A model generated the notes under the pieces. It had not been told where the DNA came from. It searched no databases and saw only the letters and a list, made by a program, of their open reading frames with translations. This document shows positions 11,311 to 23,640 of a stretch of 64,000 nucleotides of DNA, in pieces. The translations under genes were made by a program, and so were the position numbers. Origin of the DNA: Sacculina carcini (taxonomy: Eukaryota; Arthropoda; Thecostraca; Sacculinidae); contig OU696589.1 in the NCBI GenBank assembly GCA_916048095.2, positions 7,455,683 to 7,519,682 on the forward strand, read 5' to 3'. Every line of letters begins with the position of its first letter. Position 1 is the first letter of the stretch.

Positions 11311-14300
11311 CAGCATGTATGTCAGTGTGTGTGTGTGTCAGCATGTGTGTCAGCATGTATGTCAGCATGTATGTCAGTGTGTGTGTGTCAGCATGTATGT
11401 GTGTGTATGTCAGTGTGTGTGTGTCAGCATGTATGTCAGCATGTATGTCAGTGTGTGTCTGGCAGACTGACCAGTACGTCGGTACAGAGGTCCGTCAGTA
11501 CGTGCCGTATTATACGAGCCACAATCAGCGCATTTCAGACCGATTATGTGGAAACTGGTTATTGTTTTAGCGTGACAGTCGTTACATAGCACGCGCGCAC
11601 AACAGTTTTGATAACGACGCGGCATCCTCGTCTCAGCCACTTCCAAGTCCAACTTGCTCCACACCTGCTCACAACAACAACAACAGTTGAGAAACATCAG
11701 CACATTCAACACATTATATCAGAACATTCAACACATTATATCAGCACATTCAACACATTATATCAGCACATTCAACACATTATATCAGCACATTCAACAC
11801 ATTATATCAGGACATTCAACACATTATATCAGAACATTCAACACATTATATCAGGGCTTTCAACACATTATATCAGCACATTCAACACATTATATCAGCA
11901 CATTCAACACATTATATCAGAACATTCAACACATTATATCAGCACATTCAACACATTATATCAGAACATTCAACACATTATATCAGGGCTTTCAACACAT
12001 TATATCAGGATATTCAACACATTATATCAGCACATTCAACACATTATATCAGCACATTCAACACATTATATCTGGACATTCAACACATTATATCAGCACA
12101 TTCAACACATTATATCAGCACATTCAACACATTCAAGACTGAAGCAAGTGGTATGGCACTGACAGAGTCCATTTTGAACATGGCGGCGCTGCACACAGGA
12201 CAGGCGTAGTAGCCGCGGTCCACGAGTCGTCTGAAACAAGGACGGTGCAGCATGTGACCGCACGGTGGAATATGCGACGACACGCGTGATGTGTGAATGT
12301 CCTCCATGCATACAGCGCAGTTGGCGTGACTCACACGCTCCACACACTGACACACACACACACACACATCAGTAACAAGAATATTCGCTGGTTGATGGTG
12401 ATGTTTTTGGTGTTTTTGGTATTCACATCATTTGGAGTTCATCGGTGCATTCCTAATTGTCATCTCTGGTGCTGTAGAGGCAGGAAAAGTGTGATTTTTT
12501 TCGTTAGTTTTGTTGTATTTCGGGCGATTTTGAATGAAATACTTTTTTCGGCTAAAATTTCTGCGCAAAAAACGTGCTCTCATCCGATAAGCAACCCTCG
12601 AAACGAACAATTTTTTTAGTCTATTATATATTCTTCTCAACTTCACCACTTCAGTCTACCGCTTCCACTTCAGTCACTTCAGTCACTTCAGTCTACCGCT
12701 TCAGTAACTTCAGTCTACCGCGCGCGGCGCTGGAGTTCGCACGCGACCGGGGCTCCTGTGATAATTTGTCGTGTAGTTATTGTTATATATATCTAAGTTG
12801 TAAGATGCTTCTAAAAACCACGTAGTGGATGAGTGTCGCAATAAATGAAATGAAATGTTGGATGGCGCTGAAAAAAGGTTCACTAAAACAATGAACCATA
12901 GGAAATCAAAGACAACACCAAAAAATCTCACCCCATAATATAATAATTAAAATAAAACAATTGGTATATCAACCAGTCAAAAATAAATGTGAAGAGAGCG
13001 ATATGATTGTGAATGATTGTTATTGTGATTGTAAATGAGTGTGATTGTGAATTATTGTCATTGTGATTGTGAATGATTATTATTGTCATTGTGAATGAGT
13101 GTTATTGTGATTGTAAATTATTGTTATTGTGATTGTTAATGATTGTGATTGTGAATGATTGTCATTGTCATTGTGAATGATTATTATTGTCATTGTGAAT
13201 GAGTGTTATTGTGATTGTAAATTATTGTTATTGTGATTGTAAATGAGTGTGATCGAGAATGATTGGTATTGTGATTGTGAATGATTGTTATTGTGATTGT
13301 GAATGATTGGTATTGTGATTGTGAATGATTGTTACTGTGATTGTAAATTTGTGTGATGGTGAATTATTGTTATTGTGATTGTGAATGATTGTTAATAATT
13401 GTGAATGATTGTTATTGTCATTGTGAATGAGTGTTATTGTGATTGTGAATTATTGTTATTGTGATTGTAAATGAGTGTGATCGAGAATGATTGGTATTGT
13501 GATTGTGAATGATTGTTATTGTGATTGTGAATGATTGGTATTGTGATTGTGAATGATTGTTACTGTGATTGTAAATTAGTGTGATTGTGAATTATTGTTA
13601 TTGTGATTGTGAATGATTGTTAATAATTGTGAATGATTGTTATTGTCATTGTGAATGAGTGTTATTGTGATTGTGAATTATTGTTATTGTGATTGTAAAT
13701 GAGTGTGATCGAGAATGATTGGTATTGTGATTGTGAATGATTGTTATTGTGATTGTGAATGATTGTTAATAATTGTGAATGATTGTTATTGTAATTGTGA
13801 ATGATTGTCATTGTGATTGTGAATTATTGTTATTGTGAATGATTGTTATTGTGAATTATTGTTATTGTCATTGTTAATGATTGTTAATAATTGTGTTTGT
13901 CACCTTGTGCTTGCCCTCCATGTCCTTGGGCAGACACATGTCACAGCGCGAGCAGTGGAAGAAACTGTCTCGACCCCCGACACGACAAATACCGCAGCCA
14001 TCACAATGATACTGCCGCTTCGACTCGTCATCGTACAGGTGACAGATATCACAGTAATACTGCACACACACACACACACACACACGCACACACACACACA
14101 CACACACACATTTCATTTTCATTTTTTTCATTTATTGAACATTTATAATGCGCCTTTACAATAGTTTCACAAATTCTCAAAAGCGCCACACACACACACA
14201 CACCCACATTTATATGCCTACATGCACATACTCATGCATGCATGTACATATGCGCACATACATACAAGTGCACACCCACATACAATCATACACACATATA

Positions 14301-17300
14301 CTCACATATACATATGAAGCTCAATACAGGACAATACGCACCTCAATCACACTCTCAATGAATGAAACATTAGTGCATGCACAATGAAAACAAGTAAATC
14401 TAATAACATGAATAATACAATAACATTAGAATAAAACACATCATAGCGCATATGGGTGTTTAATGGCGAGCAGTGACGTGTCATAACATATGCACTGGTA
14501 ATGCTTTTTAGCGCTATTTTTAAAAACAGAAAATGAGGGAGCACTTCTCACATACAACGGCAGCTTATTGAAGAGTCGAGGAGCTTCATAACGAAAACCT
14601 CTGGAATACCTGGTGTCTCGAGAAGGGTATTTAGGTGTAGCCAGAAACTGTTTGTCATCTGAACGTAGATTGTGTGAAGTCGTAGACTTGAGCTCCAGCC
14701 AATTGTTAAAATAGGCTGGCGACTTGAAGAACAATGCCATGTAGACAAGACACACTATCCTAAACTCAATAATAGCTTTTATCGGAAGCCATGATAGTCG
14801 AATGAGATGCTCAGTTATATGTGCTCTAACTGAAAGTGGAAATATTAGCCTGCACGCTTTGTTTATAATACGCTGAATTCTGCGAAGTTGTCTATGTGGT
14901 AAATTCAAATAAAGCGAACAGCAATAATAAATTCGCGACATTACAACACTTTCAACAATTGCCCTGGTTGAGGTAGTGGAAAGATATCTTCTGATGGCGT
15001 AAATACGACGAATGTGATAACTGCAAGATTTAATAAGAGCATCAACTTGGTTTGAGAATGACAGTTGGCTATCAAATACAATACCCAAATTTTTTGCAGA
15101 CAGTGATAAATCAACACCGAGTGACAAAGAGTTTGCAGGTATGTTCGGGCTATTCGAAAAAACTAAGAAAATGGTCTTAGCCGGATTTAGACACAATTTT
15201 CGAGACTTAGCCCAAGTCTCAATGTTGTTCATGACAGATGTAATACGTTGACGAGCTTCAGTTTCATCATCGTAGGAGAAGAACAGCTGCACATCATCTG
15301 CAAATATCTGATAATCAACATTGTGAAAATCGTCAAGAACTCGACTGATTGAGGATACATAGACGTTGAACAAGAGCGGGCCAAGTACCGATCCTTGTGG
15401 CACCCCGCTATGCAATGGAAACGGAGCACTGTGACAGCCACTCACTGTGACAGATTGTGTTCTGTCCATAAGATAATCCTGTAGAAGACAAAGCGCAGAT
15501 CCAGAGATTCCACAATGCCGCAAGTCATTCAACAAGATGTCATGGCTGACAGTGTCAAACGCTGAGGAAAAGTCAATTAGAACGAGCATAACTTTTTGTG
15601 ACAAAGCTTTTTTTCAAGAGCAAAATTATACATATACAACAAAGCAGTTTCAGTAGAATGATGTTCACGGAAACCTGATTGATGAGGACCGATGATATTG
15701 TTTATTTCCAACACATGTTCACACAGTTGTTCATGTATGGCGGACTCAATCAGCTTGGAGATCCAAGGTATCATGGAAACAGGACGATAATTAGATAGTG
15801 AAAATTAGATAGTGTAGATAGTGTAGATAATTAGATAGTGTAAATTAGTCTCCCGATTTAGCGATGACATTTTCAACAGCGGTGATATTACAGCATGTTT
15901 TCCGCCCAAAAACCTTCCATGCAGAAAACAGGCATTTATCAGGTATGTGATGAATGGCAAAAGATGGACTAGCGCAGGTACAATCTTGTCAAAACGAATA
16001 GGATCCTGATCGGAAGTATGCTTATTTGATGCTGCCATCAACTTCATACAACAAGACACGTCAATCTGAGAGAATGACGCAATAGGAGAGACAATGCCAC
16101 GGGTAAATTCAGAGATAGACGGGTTAGTAGTGTGAAATGCATTCATAATACGATCCAACTTCGATTTGAAGAAGTCAGCAAAAGCCTGAGCCAAAAATGT
16201 GGGATTACCGGTAGGCAATGGAGATTCATCTTCATTGCCCAGAAGACGGTTCAAAATTGACCAGGTTATACGCGAATTGTTGCAACACTCGTCAAGTTTG
16301 CCGTTGTAGTAGTTTCGTTTGGCTATCTCACAAGCTCTAACATATTTGTTTCGATCAACACTGAACTGACTTGCCGCATTGGCCGAGTTCAGGCGTCTGA
16401 ATCTGCGCTCAGAATGACGACAATGCCTCTTCATTTGAGCAAGAGACCCATTGTACCATGGCGATCCTCTAGCGAATTTGAAAGTCTTTTTTACAAATTT
16501 GATGCAATAGTCCCTGATAGCAATCAGCGAATCAGTAAAGAAATAGTAAAGGCATTCAATAGGTAGACCTACGTAGTTTTCCCCTGCAAAAATAGAGAAT
16601 ACCGAGACGGCACAGTCTCAGCCTAAAAGCTCTTTTACCGTATCAACAAATCGCTGAATCGTTGGATACATACACACAGGCCGCATGTAGCAAACATGCT
16701 ACCACAAAACATACGAGCAAAAAGCGCCGCATGAAACGCATTACTTAATGTATGTGTGTGTGAGAGAGTGTGTATGTGTGTGAGTGTGTATGTGTGTGTG
16801 TGTGTGTGTGTGTGGGCGATACCTGTGCTAGTTTTAGTTGGCAGTTGGTGCATATTTGCGAGGCAGGTTGTCTGTGACCGCACGAGCAACACTCCACCTC
16901 GCGCACCAGCTTTCTGTCCAGCTGGTGAGTCTCCGAATCATCGTGACAAAAACGACACGAGTACACCCGGCCACAACACGGCGCCTGCAAACACACACAC
17001 ACACACACACGCGCGCGCGTACAGTACACACAAGACCGTCGGGAATATCCTGCACAGTCATGTGCTAGTCCAGGGTACTGGGCAGTAGACGCATGCACGC
17101 GCATGAATTAAACATATATATATATATATATATAATATTTTAATTGTGGTCATAATTTTAACCTTTTCACAATTCGTCCTTCGCACGAGAGATCCGTTCC
17201 ATATTTCATTTATTTCACATAAGTTTTGATGAAATTATGAGCGGCGTGAAATGGTCAACGTTGGCCGAAACGCCAAGCCCAAATCAACAACAAAACGCGC

Positions 17301-17611
17301 GTACACAAAAAGACACGCGCGCGAGTCAAACGTTCATCGGCGAATTCAATGATGAATACGACCGACAAATACTTTGCTGTTATGTGTGAAATTCGGTGAA
17401 TTCGCACGTGCAAGACACAAGCGAGTGATAACACCGGAGACACTGTAGCACGTGATGAGAGCACGTGCAGCGTGGTGCTGGTTGATTGGTACAGTGACAA
17501 ACTCACCACCAGTCGCGCCTTGCGTTTGTAATGTTTGCAGCCGTATTTGTCGTTCAGTCTGTCAGATAGCGACTCGGAAACCTCGTGCTCACTCGTCTCT
17601 GTGTCCCCCAT
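10538..17611 (-). CDS. RCHY1: RING finger and CHY zinc finger protein 1 (PIRH2-type E3 ubiquitin ligase)
   Basis: Six minus-strand exons: 17611-17507, 16984-16823, 14059-13904, 12346-12164, 11664-11472 and 10653-10538, 304 residues, with consistent phases. The order is CHY zinc finger ([13 protein letters not shown], then [14 protein letters not shown]), CTCHY region ([32 protein letters not shown]), a C3H2C3 RING (Cys151, Cys154, Cys170, His172, His175, Cys178, Cys190, Cys193) and a C-terminal zinc ribbon ([22 protein letters not shown]). The family ubiquitinates p53 and other targets with UbcH5-type E2 enzymes. The tail ([11 protein letters not shown], then polyserine) is longer and more acidic than in the roughly 261-residue human protein. 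Exon 5 has a phase-compatible alternative donor after TACGGCAC (near 11504) that would drop eleven residues. The introns carry four arrays and a LINE. Confidence 0.94.
10835..11460 (+). repeat. TG-rich array with CAGCATGTATGTCAG words (RCHY1 intron 5)
   Basis: Runs of (TG)n are interspersed with GTCAGCATGTATGTCAGTG units. It fills most of RCHY1 intron 5. On the sense (minus) strand it reads as CACACTGACATAC from just after the donor, while the acceptor of the same intron ends in TGTGTGTGTAG. All six frames show repetitive C/V or H/T strings that are not protein. Confidence 0.95.
11700..12135 (+). repeat. 22-bp tandem repeat, about 20 copies (RCHY1 intron 4)
   Basis: The unit is ACATTCAACACATTATATCA plus two variable bases (GC, GA or GG). 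It nearly fills intron 4, ending about 29 bp from the exon 4 donor and starting about 35 bp from the exon 5 acceptor. Variants with GGGCTTTC occur twice, suggesting a higher-order block. Confidence 0.95.
12972..13890 (+). repeat. ATTGTGATTGTGAATG minisatellite with 228-bp higher-order period (RCHY1 intron 3)
   Basis: Imperfect units of ATTGTGAATG and ATTGTTATTGTG cover about 920 bp. The marker word GATCGAGAATGATTGG recurs at 13251, 13479 and 13707, exactly 228 bp apart each time, showing block duplication. The array reaches to within about 15 bp of the exon 3 donor on the minus strand. Confidence 0.93.
14110..16625 (-). mobile_element. 5'-truncated CR1/Jockey-type LINE with broken reverse transcriptase (RCHY1 intron 2)
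   Basis: The minus strand encodes reverse transcriptase pieces in order: the pre-RT region (about 16620-15805), a fragment with [10 protein letters not shown] and [13 protein letters not shown] (15774-15577), and the main block (15604-14441) with [29 protein letters not shown], the catalytic FADD box and LGIVFDSQL. The frame is lost at a run of A residues near 15610 and at an inserted GATAGTGTA microsatellite at 15790-15845. No endonuclease domain lies upstream, so the copy is 5' truncated. The 3' end forms a GGCGCTTTTGAG hairpin and an AATAAATGAAA tail (14110-14190). It has the same orientation as the host gene. The copy is dead. Confidence 0.9.
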
Positions 17612-19295
17612 TCCTTCAACCCGCTGGAAAATTCACTTGATTTATTAATACAATTAAACTCACGGGAAGATGACATAAGTATTAGCGTTACATACAAGAT
17701 GAACGACATGTGTTCACTCGGAAGAGGAGACTCAAGCAAAACCAACCGAAAATGCAAAAATATTTCCAGTACACCTCAACCAAAAACGAGATACGCCCAT
17801 GTAGGACAGCAAAAGCTACGAAAGTGGCTGAGCACCGAGGCAAATCCTACAATAGGATTTAAATACCTTGGACAAATACATATAATTCAAATTAAGCAAA
17901 ATTCACTGCATGAGATATACAGAAATACACGCAGCACAACAGTGAAACGGGCAAACACATGACTCGACGAGGCCAAGAAAAACAAAACAAAACTCCAATA
18001 AACCAATATAACTTTCAAGGTTACCTTATATACTATGCAAATGAATGTTTGAAATATTAAAATCCGCACAACCTAGAATAGGACTTCGCAGACAACACAA
18101 CAACGCAATAGATAACAAAGCAATGAAATCAGCTGCATAAAGGAAGTAAACAGCTGTTTGACATCATTGTTGCCACTTCAGATTTCCATGAATATTAATT
18201 ATAAGCTCATACTGGAAAAAAAATGCATTAGTCTTTTTTTGTTTAAAAAAGCGGCAATATAAAACTAAAATAATTGTATAACATAATTAAAAGTAGGCCT
18301 AGAATAATATTAATTGATTTACCGTGGTAAATCGTGAAACAACGCTTGTGTAATATCCCATGATGATTGGTATGCATATATATAAACAACCTTACAGGGA
18401 TATCTAGGTGGCGTTGCTTCAACTAACGAACTACACCAGGACAACGCTCCGTCCAACTTGAAGCAAAACGAGGGTTATAATCGCTACGTTCTAGTCCGGT
18501 TAGGTTAGACTAGACTAGCTTGCTACAGGTTAGGCTGGCTTAGTTTAGGTTAGGTTAGGCTAGGTTAGGTTAGATTGGGTTAGGTTGGGCTGGGTTACGT
18601 TAGGTTAGGTTAGGTTAGGTCAGGCTAGGTTAAGCAAGGTTAGATTAGGTTATGTTAAGTTAAATTAGGTTAGGTCTATTGTTAGGCTATTGTTCATATG
18701 CAAACGTATGTTTAGTATATAATGTTTAGTATAGTAACGAATATAGTATACTAACGAATGTTTAGTGTAGTAACGAATATAGTATACTAATATACTATAC
18801 TAACGAATGTTTAGCATAGTCTAGCTATATGTTTATAGGCGCATATAGCATGTTCCCGTTCACGTAAGCGATTTATTGTATGTGTTATTATCTGGAAGTA
18901 TGTGCATTACTATCTGGGTTGAATCATACGTCTCTTGAAATGGGAGTACATCAATTGAAAATAGTTTTATGTTCGTCCTTTAATATATTTATATTTGTTT
19001 CCAGCATTGACTCGCTTTGATATCAATACAAACACACCGCATCTGTTGCTTACTCGGCCTGTCGCTTGGATACGTGGCTGGCGTCGATTTTTTGGGTAAT
19101 TATATCCGTTCTGGGAATTGATCTGACTATATATTTACTTTACTATGTTTTTATGCTTGCATATTTCATTAGTTTGAACTATTATTCTTTGTCTTGCTGC
19201 AGGGCTAAGCGTACGTTCATTGGACATGTGAGCGTATCGTGACTTTACGCCTTGCTCAATCGACTTGGGATTTAGCGAGTGGTCGTGTGGTGAAA
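17612..19295. other. divergent promoter region between RCHY1 and MOGS
   Basis: Head-to-head spacer of 1.7 kb. It holds a degenerate TTAGG-type repeat (18497-18682), a smaller TTTAGTATAGTAACGAATA repeat (18715-18825) and otherwise AT-rich unique sequence. The MOGS 5' UTR should lie at its right end, just before 19296. Confidence 0.55.
18497..18682 (+). repeat. degenerate GGTTA/TTAGG pentanucleotide repeat
   Basis: About 185 bp of mostly GGTTA units (TTAGGTTAGGTTAGGTTAGG-like stretches) with interruptions such as GGCTA, GATTA and GGGCT. TTAGG is the telomere repeat of many arthropods, but the tract here is interstitial and degenerate, so it may be a simple repeat of other origin. Confidence 0.85.
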
Positions 19296-22200
19296 ATGCG
19301 TCGTCAATCGCGACGACGTGGTGCCGGGGGGCATATGGAGCAGTCCAGTCATGTTGACAACACTGCAACTGCGCATGAAAAATGGCGTCGGAAACACCAA
19401 AGGGGTGGCGTACCTTGTGCTTGCGTATGGACGGTGGCTCTAGTTCTGCTGGCCGCGGGAGCTTATCTCGGCTACCGTGGGTATCTGGAGAGGAGAGTTA
19501 GCACACCTCTTCCCTACCCTCAGGTACCGTTTGATCACTGGGATCACTGAAGACGTGATGAAGGATTTTTCTTCATTTGCTTTTGAACTAGTGAAGAGCA
19601 ACTCAGAGCTGACAGATATGATTTATTTAGCTATTCGTATCAATGTTAATAGAGTCTACTTGTATTCTCACCATAATATACCCATATTTCATTTTTTCGC
19701 TACGGCATGCCAATAGTTTAATACGTAAACTATCAACCGATTTTTACACTCACATTTACGCTATTACGTGTGATCAGATGGTGGAGCCCTCACTAGCTGA
19801 CGAGTTGTACTGGGGCACTTACCGTCCAGGACATTATTTCGGCATGAAGGTGCGCCACCCTCGCTCGCCAGTGTTCGGCCTCATGTGGTTCACTCCTGCT
19901 ACGTTTCAGGGAGGAAATTTGCCGCTGCGGTCAGTGGCCTGTCTGCGTGTGAACTGCACTATCAGTAGTTGCTAGCTGCAAGCACATTGCACTGGCCGTT
20001 CTCTCAGTCCGCGTGGCATAACTGGCTTATTGGGCGAACTCACACACATAAATCATAAATATCAGCGACAAACGTCTCCCAACTGTTCATACACATGTCT
20101 CGTTTGCGCGTATATTTCTCATATATTTTGTGAAACAGCCGCGCCACTTGATCAGACTAAACAAATGCAATATCTTAAAACTTGTTATATTATCGATTAT
20201 ATGAGGAAATATGCCATCGAAATATTGTTGCTATCGAAGCATCAGACTGGTTTTCGTCGATTTCTCAACATATTCTTCATATTTCATATTCATACAGACG
20301 TTTTCTGCCTGGCTTGAGGCGGGTTGTTGTGACGCGTCCAGTAGTGAGCATGCTGCATAATGCTGTGTGACAGACACTGGTGCGATCAGGCTGATAATTT
20401 GCCCAGTTATGGCTGGCTGGAGCACGATGGTCGTCGGTTCGGCGTGCAACAGCTGGTAGACAAGCACATTGTCATCAACACGACGTTTGTGAAGCGCGTG
20501 CGACCAGAATACGGCGGAGACTGGACGGCTAGAATCTCGGTGGCTGCCAAGGTCAGTGACCTGTTCTGTTCTGTCACTGAGCAGTGTCGTACACAAGCCG
20601 ACAGTGTGGTACACAAGCCGGCAGTGTGGTACACAAGCCGACAGTGTGGTACACAAGCCGACAGTGTGGTACACAAGCCGACAGTGTGGTACACAAGCCG
20701 ACAGTGTGGTACACAAGCCGACAGTGTGGTACACAAGCCGACAGTGTGGTACACAAGCCGACAGTGTGGTACACAAGCCGACAGTGTGGTACACAAGCCG
20801 ACAGTGTGGTACACAAGCCGACAGTGTGGTACACAAGCCGACAGTGTGGTACACAAGCCGACAGTGTGGTACACAAGCCGACAGTGTGGTACACAAGCCG
20901 ACAGTGCGCACCGCACCAACTCGCACCGGTCGCTTGTCACCTGGTTTTTAGTTATCTTATTATCACATGCCGTTTTGTAAACGGAAATAATGATCGTGGA
21001 GGGCGTAATTTAATCCACAATGTAATTAGGAATGTTTCCGTGGGTTATTAGGTCACTTGTTATTAATTTGACGCTACTGAACCCCCAAATTACCGTAAAT
21101 TCTCTATTTATCCGACAGGCTCTAATAATCCGACAGGCTCTAATAACCCGACAGGCTCTAATAACCCGCCACCCTCAGGTATGGGTTGAAAAATAATCCG
21201 GCAGGCTCTAATAATCCGGCACTTCCTGGAAAGGCTTATTGAAACTGCAACCATTATTCAGTTATAGTTCAGCAACAGTTTATTTAGCAATCCTCTTATA
21301 AACCGGCACTCATTAATTACAGCAGAAATCCTCGTCTTCTCTCGTCCCTGTTATCAGTGCACTATTTTTTGTGTTGCAGTTTTTGCGCAATCCTACCGTG
21401 CGGAGTGACCAAAAATAATCCGACAGGCTCTAATAATCCGATAGGCTCATATAATCCGGCACCATACGCAGGGGGTCGAAAAATAATCTGAGATGCCGGA
21501 TGAAAAGAACATTTACGGTAACTGTCACTTGTAGCGTGTTGGAATGATATGCAAGGTGAAATTGCTCAGCTTGCTTATCAGTCTCTGTTACAGCTATGTT
21601 GAATGATCTTTGACTGCTGATGCTGGTTTAGATTGGCTAGTGGTGATATCTCATATTTGCCAGCCGGCCAGGTTGAGTGTGCGTGCGTGAGTGGCATGTG
21701 ACGGCGGTGTGTTGTTGTGTCAGACAGAGAAGTTGTCGGGGCTGCACGTGTCGGTGTTGTTTTATGTGGCGCTCGATGACATGGCCGCCTCCTCGGACCT
21801 ACTGTTTGCCGATGCGGCCGGCGACACTCTGCGCCGTATAGATGGCAGCACCGAGGCACTCGGAGATTTTAGCGTGTCGTTCACGCCGGTGTCGGGCACT
21901 TTTCACCGCCAGTTCTACTTGTCCACACACACTGCCAGTCTACGAGACATCAGCGACGTGACGGTACGAGGCTTCCGCATGGTGCGCTCCGGTGACGAGC
22001 GGTTCATTGGCTTGGCAGGCGAATGGTTCGACCAGGCCTCGTCAGATGGCGGTGGTGGAGAGCGTCGGCCCAACCTGGTCGTGTACCAGGTGGTGGGCGA
22101 GGCTCCGTTCCAGCTGGAGGTGCGCTACCACAACAAGCAGCTGCCACCGCACGACGCCGCGCCGCTGGCTGGCGCACAGTACGAGGCCGAGCTGCGGCGA

Positions 22201-23640
22201 CTGCGCCACGAGTTCGCCGACCGTTTCGACCGCCTGTTTCCACTGACACAGCGCGGATTCGAACAGCAGCAGCACGTGCAGTTCGCTCGCGCAGCGCTCA
22301 GCAACATGGTCGGCGGTCTGGGCTACTTTTACGGTCAGTCTCGCGTGCAGTCAGAGCACAATAGTGAGCCGGTGCCATACTGGCCGGCCGCCTTGTTCAC
22401 TGCCGTGCCGTCGCGCAGTTTCTTCCCGCGCGGCTTTCTCTGGGACGAGGGCTTCCACGGTCTGCTGCTGGCGCGCTGGGACGAGCCGCTCGCGCTGCAA
22501 GTGCTCGCTCACTGGCTCGACCTGCTCAACGCCGACGGCTGGATCCCGCGCGAGCAGATTCTCGGCAGTGAGGCGGTGGCGCGCGTGCCCGCCGAGTTTG
22601 TGGTGCAGCGCAGTTCGAGTGCCAACCCGCCCACACTGATGTTAACGCTGCATGCAATAGTGCGGCGCGCCATGGTCGAGACAGGCGCACTAGCCGGCCA
22701 GCAGCTGGAATTCGTGCGACGCGCGTGGCCTCGTCTCGAGGCGTGGTACGACTGGTTCAACCGCACTCAAACTGGACCTGAGCCGGGCACATATCGGTGG
22801 CGCGGTCGCGATCCACACGCCTCGCACGAGCTCAACGCCAAAACACTAACGTCTGGTCTGGACGACTACCCTCGCGCGTCTCACCCATCGTCCGTCGAGC
22901 GGCACCTGGATCTACGCTGCTGGATGGCCCTGGCGTCGCGTCTGATGGCCGATATCGGCGCTGCGTTGCAGGCAGCCACAGCGCCGTTGTACAGCGACAC
23001 AGCCGAGGTGCTGGGCGATGCGCAACTGCTTGACGCGCTGCATTGGTCACACGAAGCGGCCGGCTTCATGGACTACGGCCTGCACTCGACCAAGGTGCGA
23101 CTGCGACGCGTGCCGTCACCACAGCAGCCTGGCCAGTGGCTCGTGAATCGCGAGGAGCTCGAGCCGCCGACACTGCGACACGTCGACCATCACGGTTACG
23201 TCAGTCTGTTCCCCCTGCTGCTGCAACTTCTGCCGGCCAACAGTTCGCGACTGGCAGCCGTGCTGGACAGCGTGGAGGATCGGCGCCGCTTGTGGACCGA
23301 CTTCGGCCTGCGCTCATTGGCGGCCGACGCGCCACTCTACCTGCGTCGCAACACCGAGCACGACCCGCCCTACTGGCGCGGTCCCATCTGGCTCAACATG
23401 AACTTCCTGGCCGTGCGCGCCCTGCACTACTACGCCAGCCAGCCGGGACCCGAACAGCGTCGCGCCGCGCTCTTGTACGGCCGTCTGCGTGAAAATCTGG
23501 TGCGCAACATGGTGGCCGAGTATCGACGCAGCGGTTACATCTGGGAGCAGTACAATGACGCTACAGGTCGCGGCCAGGGGTGTCGTCCTTTCACCGGCTG
23601 GTCGTCGCTCATCGTGCTCATCATGGCGGAAACATACTGA
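19296..23640 (+). CDS. MOGS: mannosyl-oligosaccharide glucosidase (ER glucosidase I, GH63)
   Basis: Four exons: 19296-19523, 19778-19929, 20374-20551 and 21724-23640, 824 residues (human about 837), phases consistent. It is a type II membrane protein: a basic cytosolic N-terminus with RRQSRRR, one membrane segment at about residues 42-60 ([17 protein letters not shown]), then a lumenal catalytic part. The signature [16 protein letters not shown] is intact (Asp about 427), as are [12 protein letters not shown] and [15 protein letters not shown] (Glu about 794), matching the two acidic catalytic residues of GH63. The enzyme removes the terminal alpha-1,2 glucose from Glc3Man9GlcNAc2 on new glycoproteins in the ER. 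The last exon is very long and GC-rich. Intron 3 holds a 20-bp array and a pogo-like MITE. The ATG follows an in-frame GTG-rich lead and is the first good start. Confidence 0.95.
20588..20906 (+). repeat. 20-bp tandem repeat, 16 copies (MOGS intron 3)
   Basis: The unit is ACACAAGCCGACAGTGTGGT and is almost perfectly homogeneous; one copy has GGCAGT for GACAGT. It begins about 36 bp after the exon 3 donor. The homogeneity points to recent expansion or gene conversion. The frames through it ([18 protein letters not shown]) are repeat translations. Confidence 0.97.
21090..21521. mobile_element. pogo/Tigger-like MITE (MOGS intron 3)
   Basis: Perfect 11-bp terminal inverted repeats TTACCGTAAAT and ATTTACGGTAA bound a 432-bp element. 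Similarity continues inward to ATCCGACAG on the left and CCGGAT on the right. TA at both ends is a possible target duplication. Inside, AATAATCCGACAGGCTC-type words are repeated near each end. The AATCCGGCAC word family resembles pogo/Tigger termini. No transposase frame is present. Confidence 0.75.

Noticed and set aside
10748..11589. Long open frames rich in Cys-Val or His-Thr on both strands
   Set aside because: They are translations of (TG)n/(AC)n arrays; they occur in all frames and lie inside RCHY1 intron 5.
13874..14148. Plus-strand frame over 13891-14148 as a gene
   Set aside because: The minus strand here is RCHY1 exon 3 with zinc-binding cysteines; the plus frame ends in (AC)n translation.
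20231..21051. Frames of about 106-231 codons with [14 protein letters not shown] or [10 protein letters not shown] repeats
   Set aside because: They are translations of the 20-bp array in MOGS intron 3, open in several frames because 60 bp is a common multiple; there are no splice or homology supports.
21691..23640. MOGS as a single-exon gene starting at the GTG/ATG upstream of 21724
   Set aside because: The first eleven codons before 21724 are intron; exon 3 joins in phase at the CAG acceptor and supplies the conserved N-terminal lumenal part.
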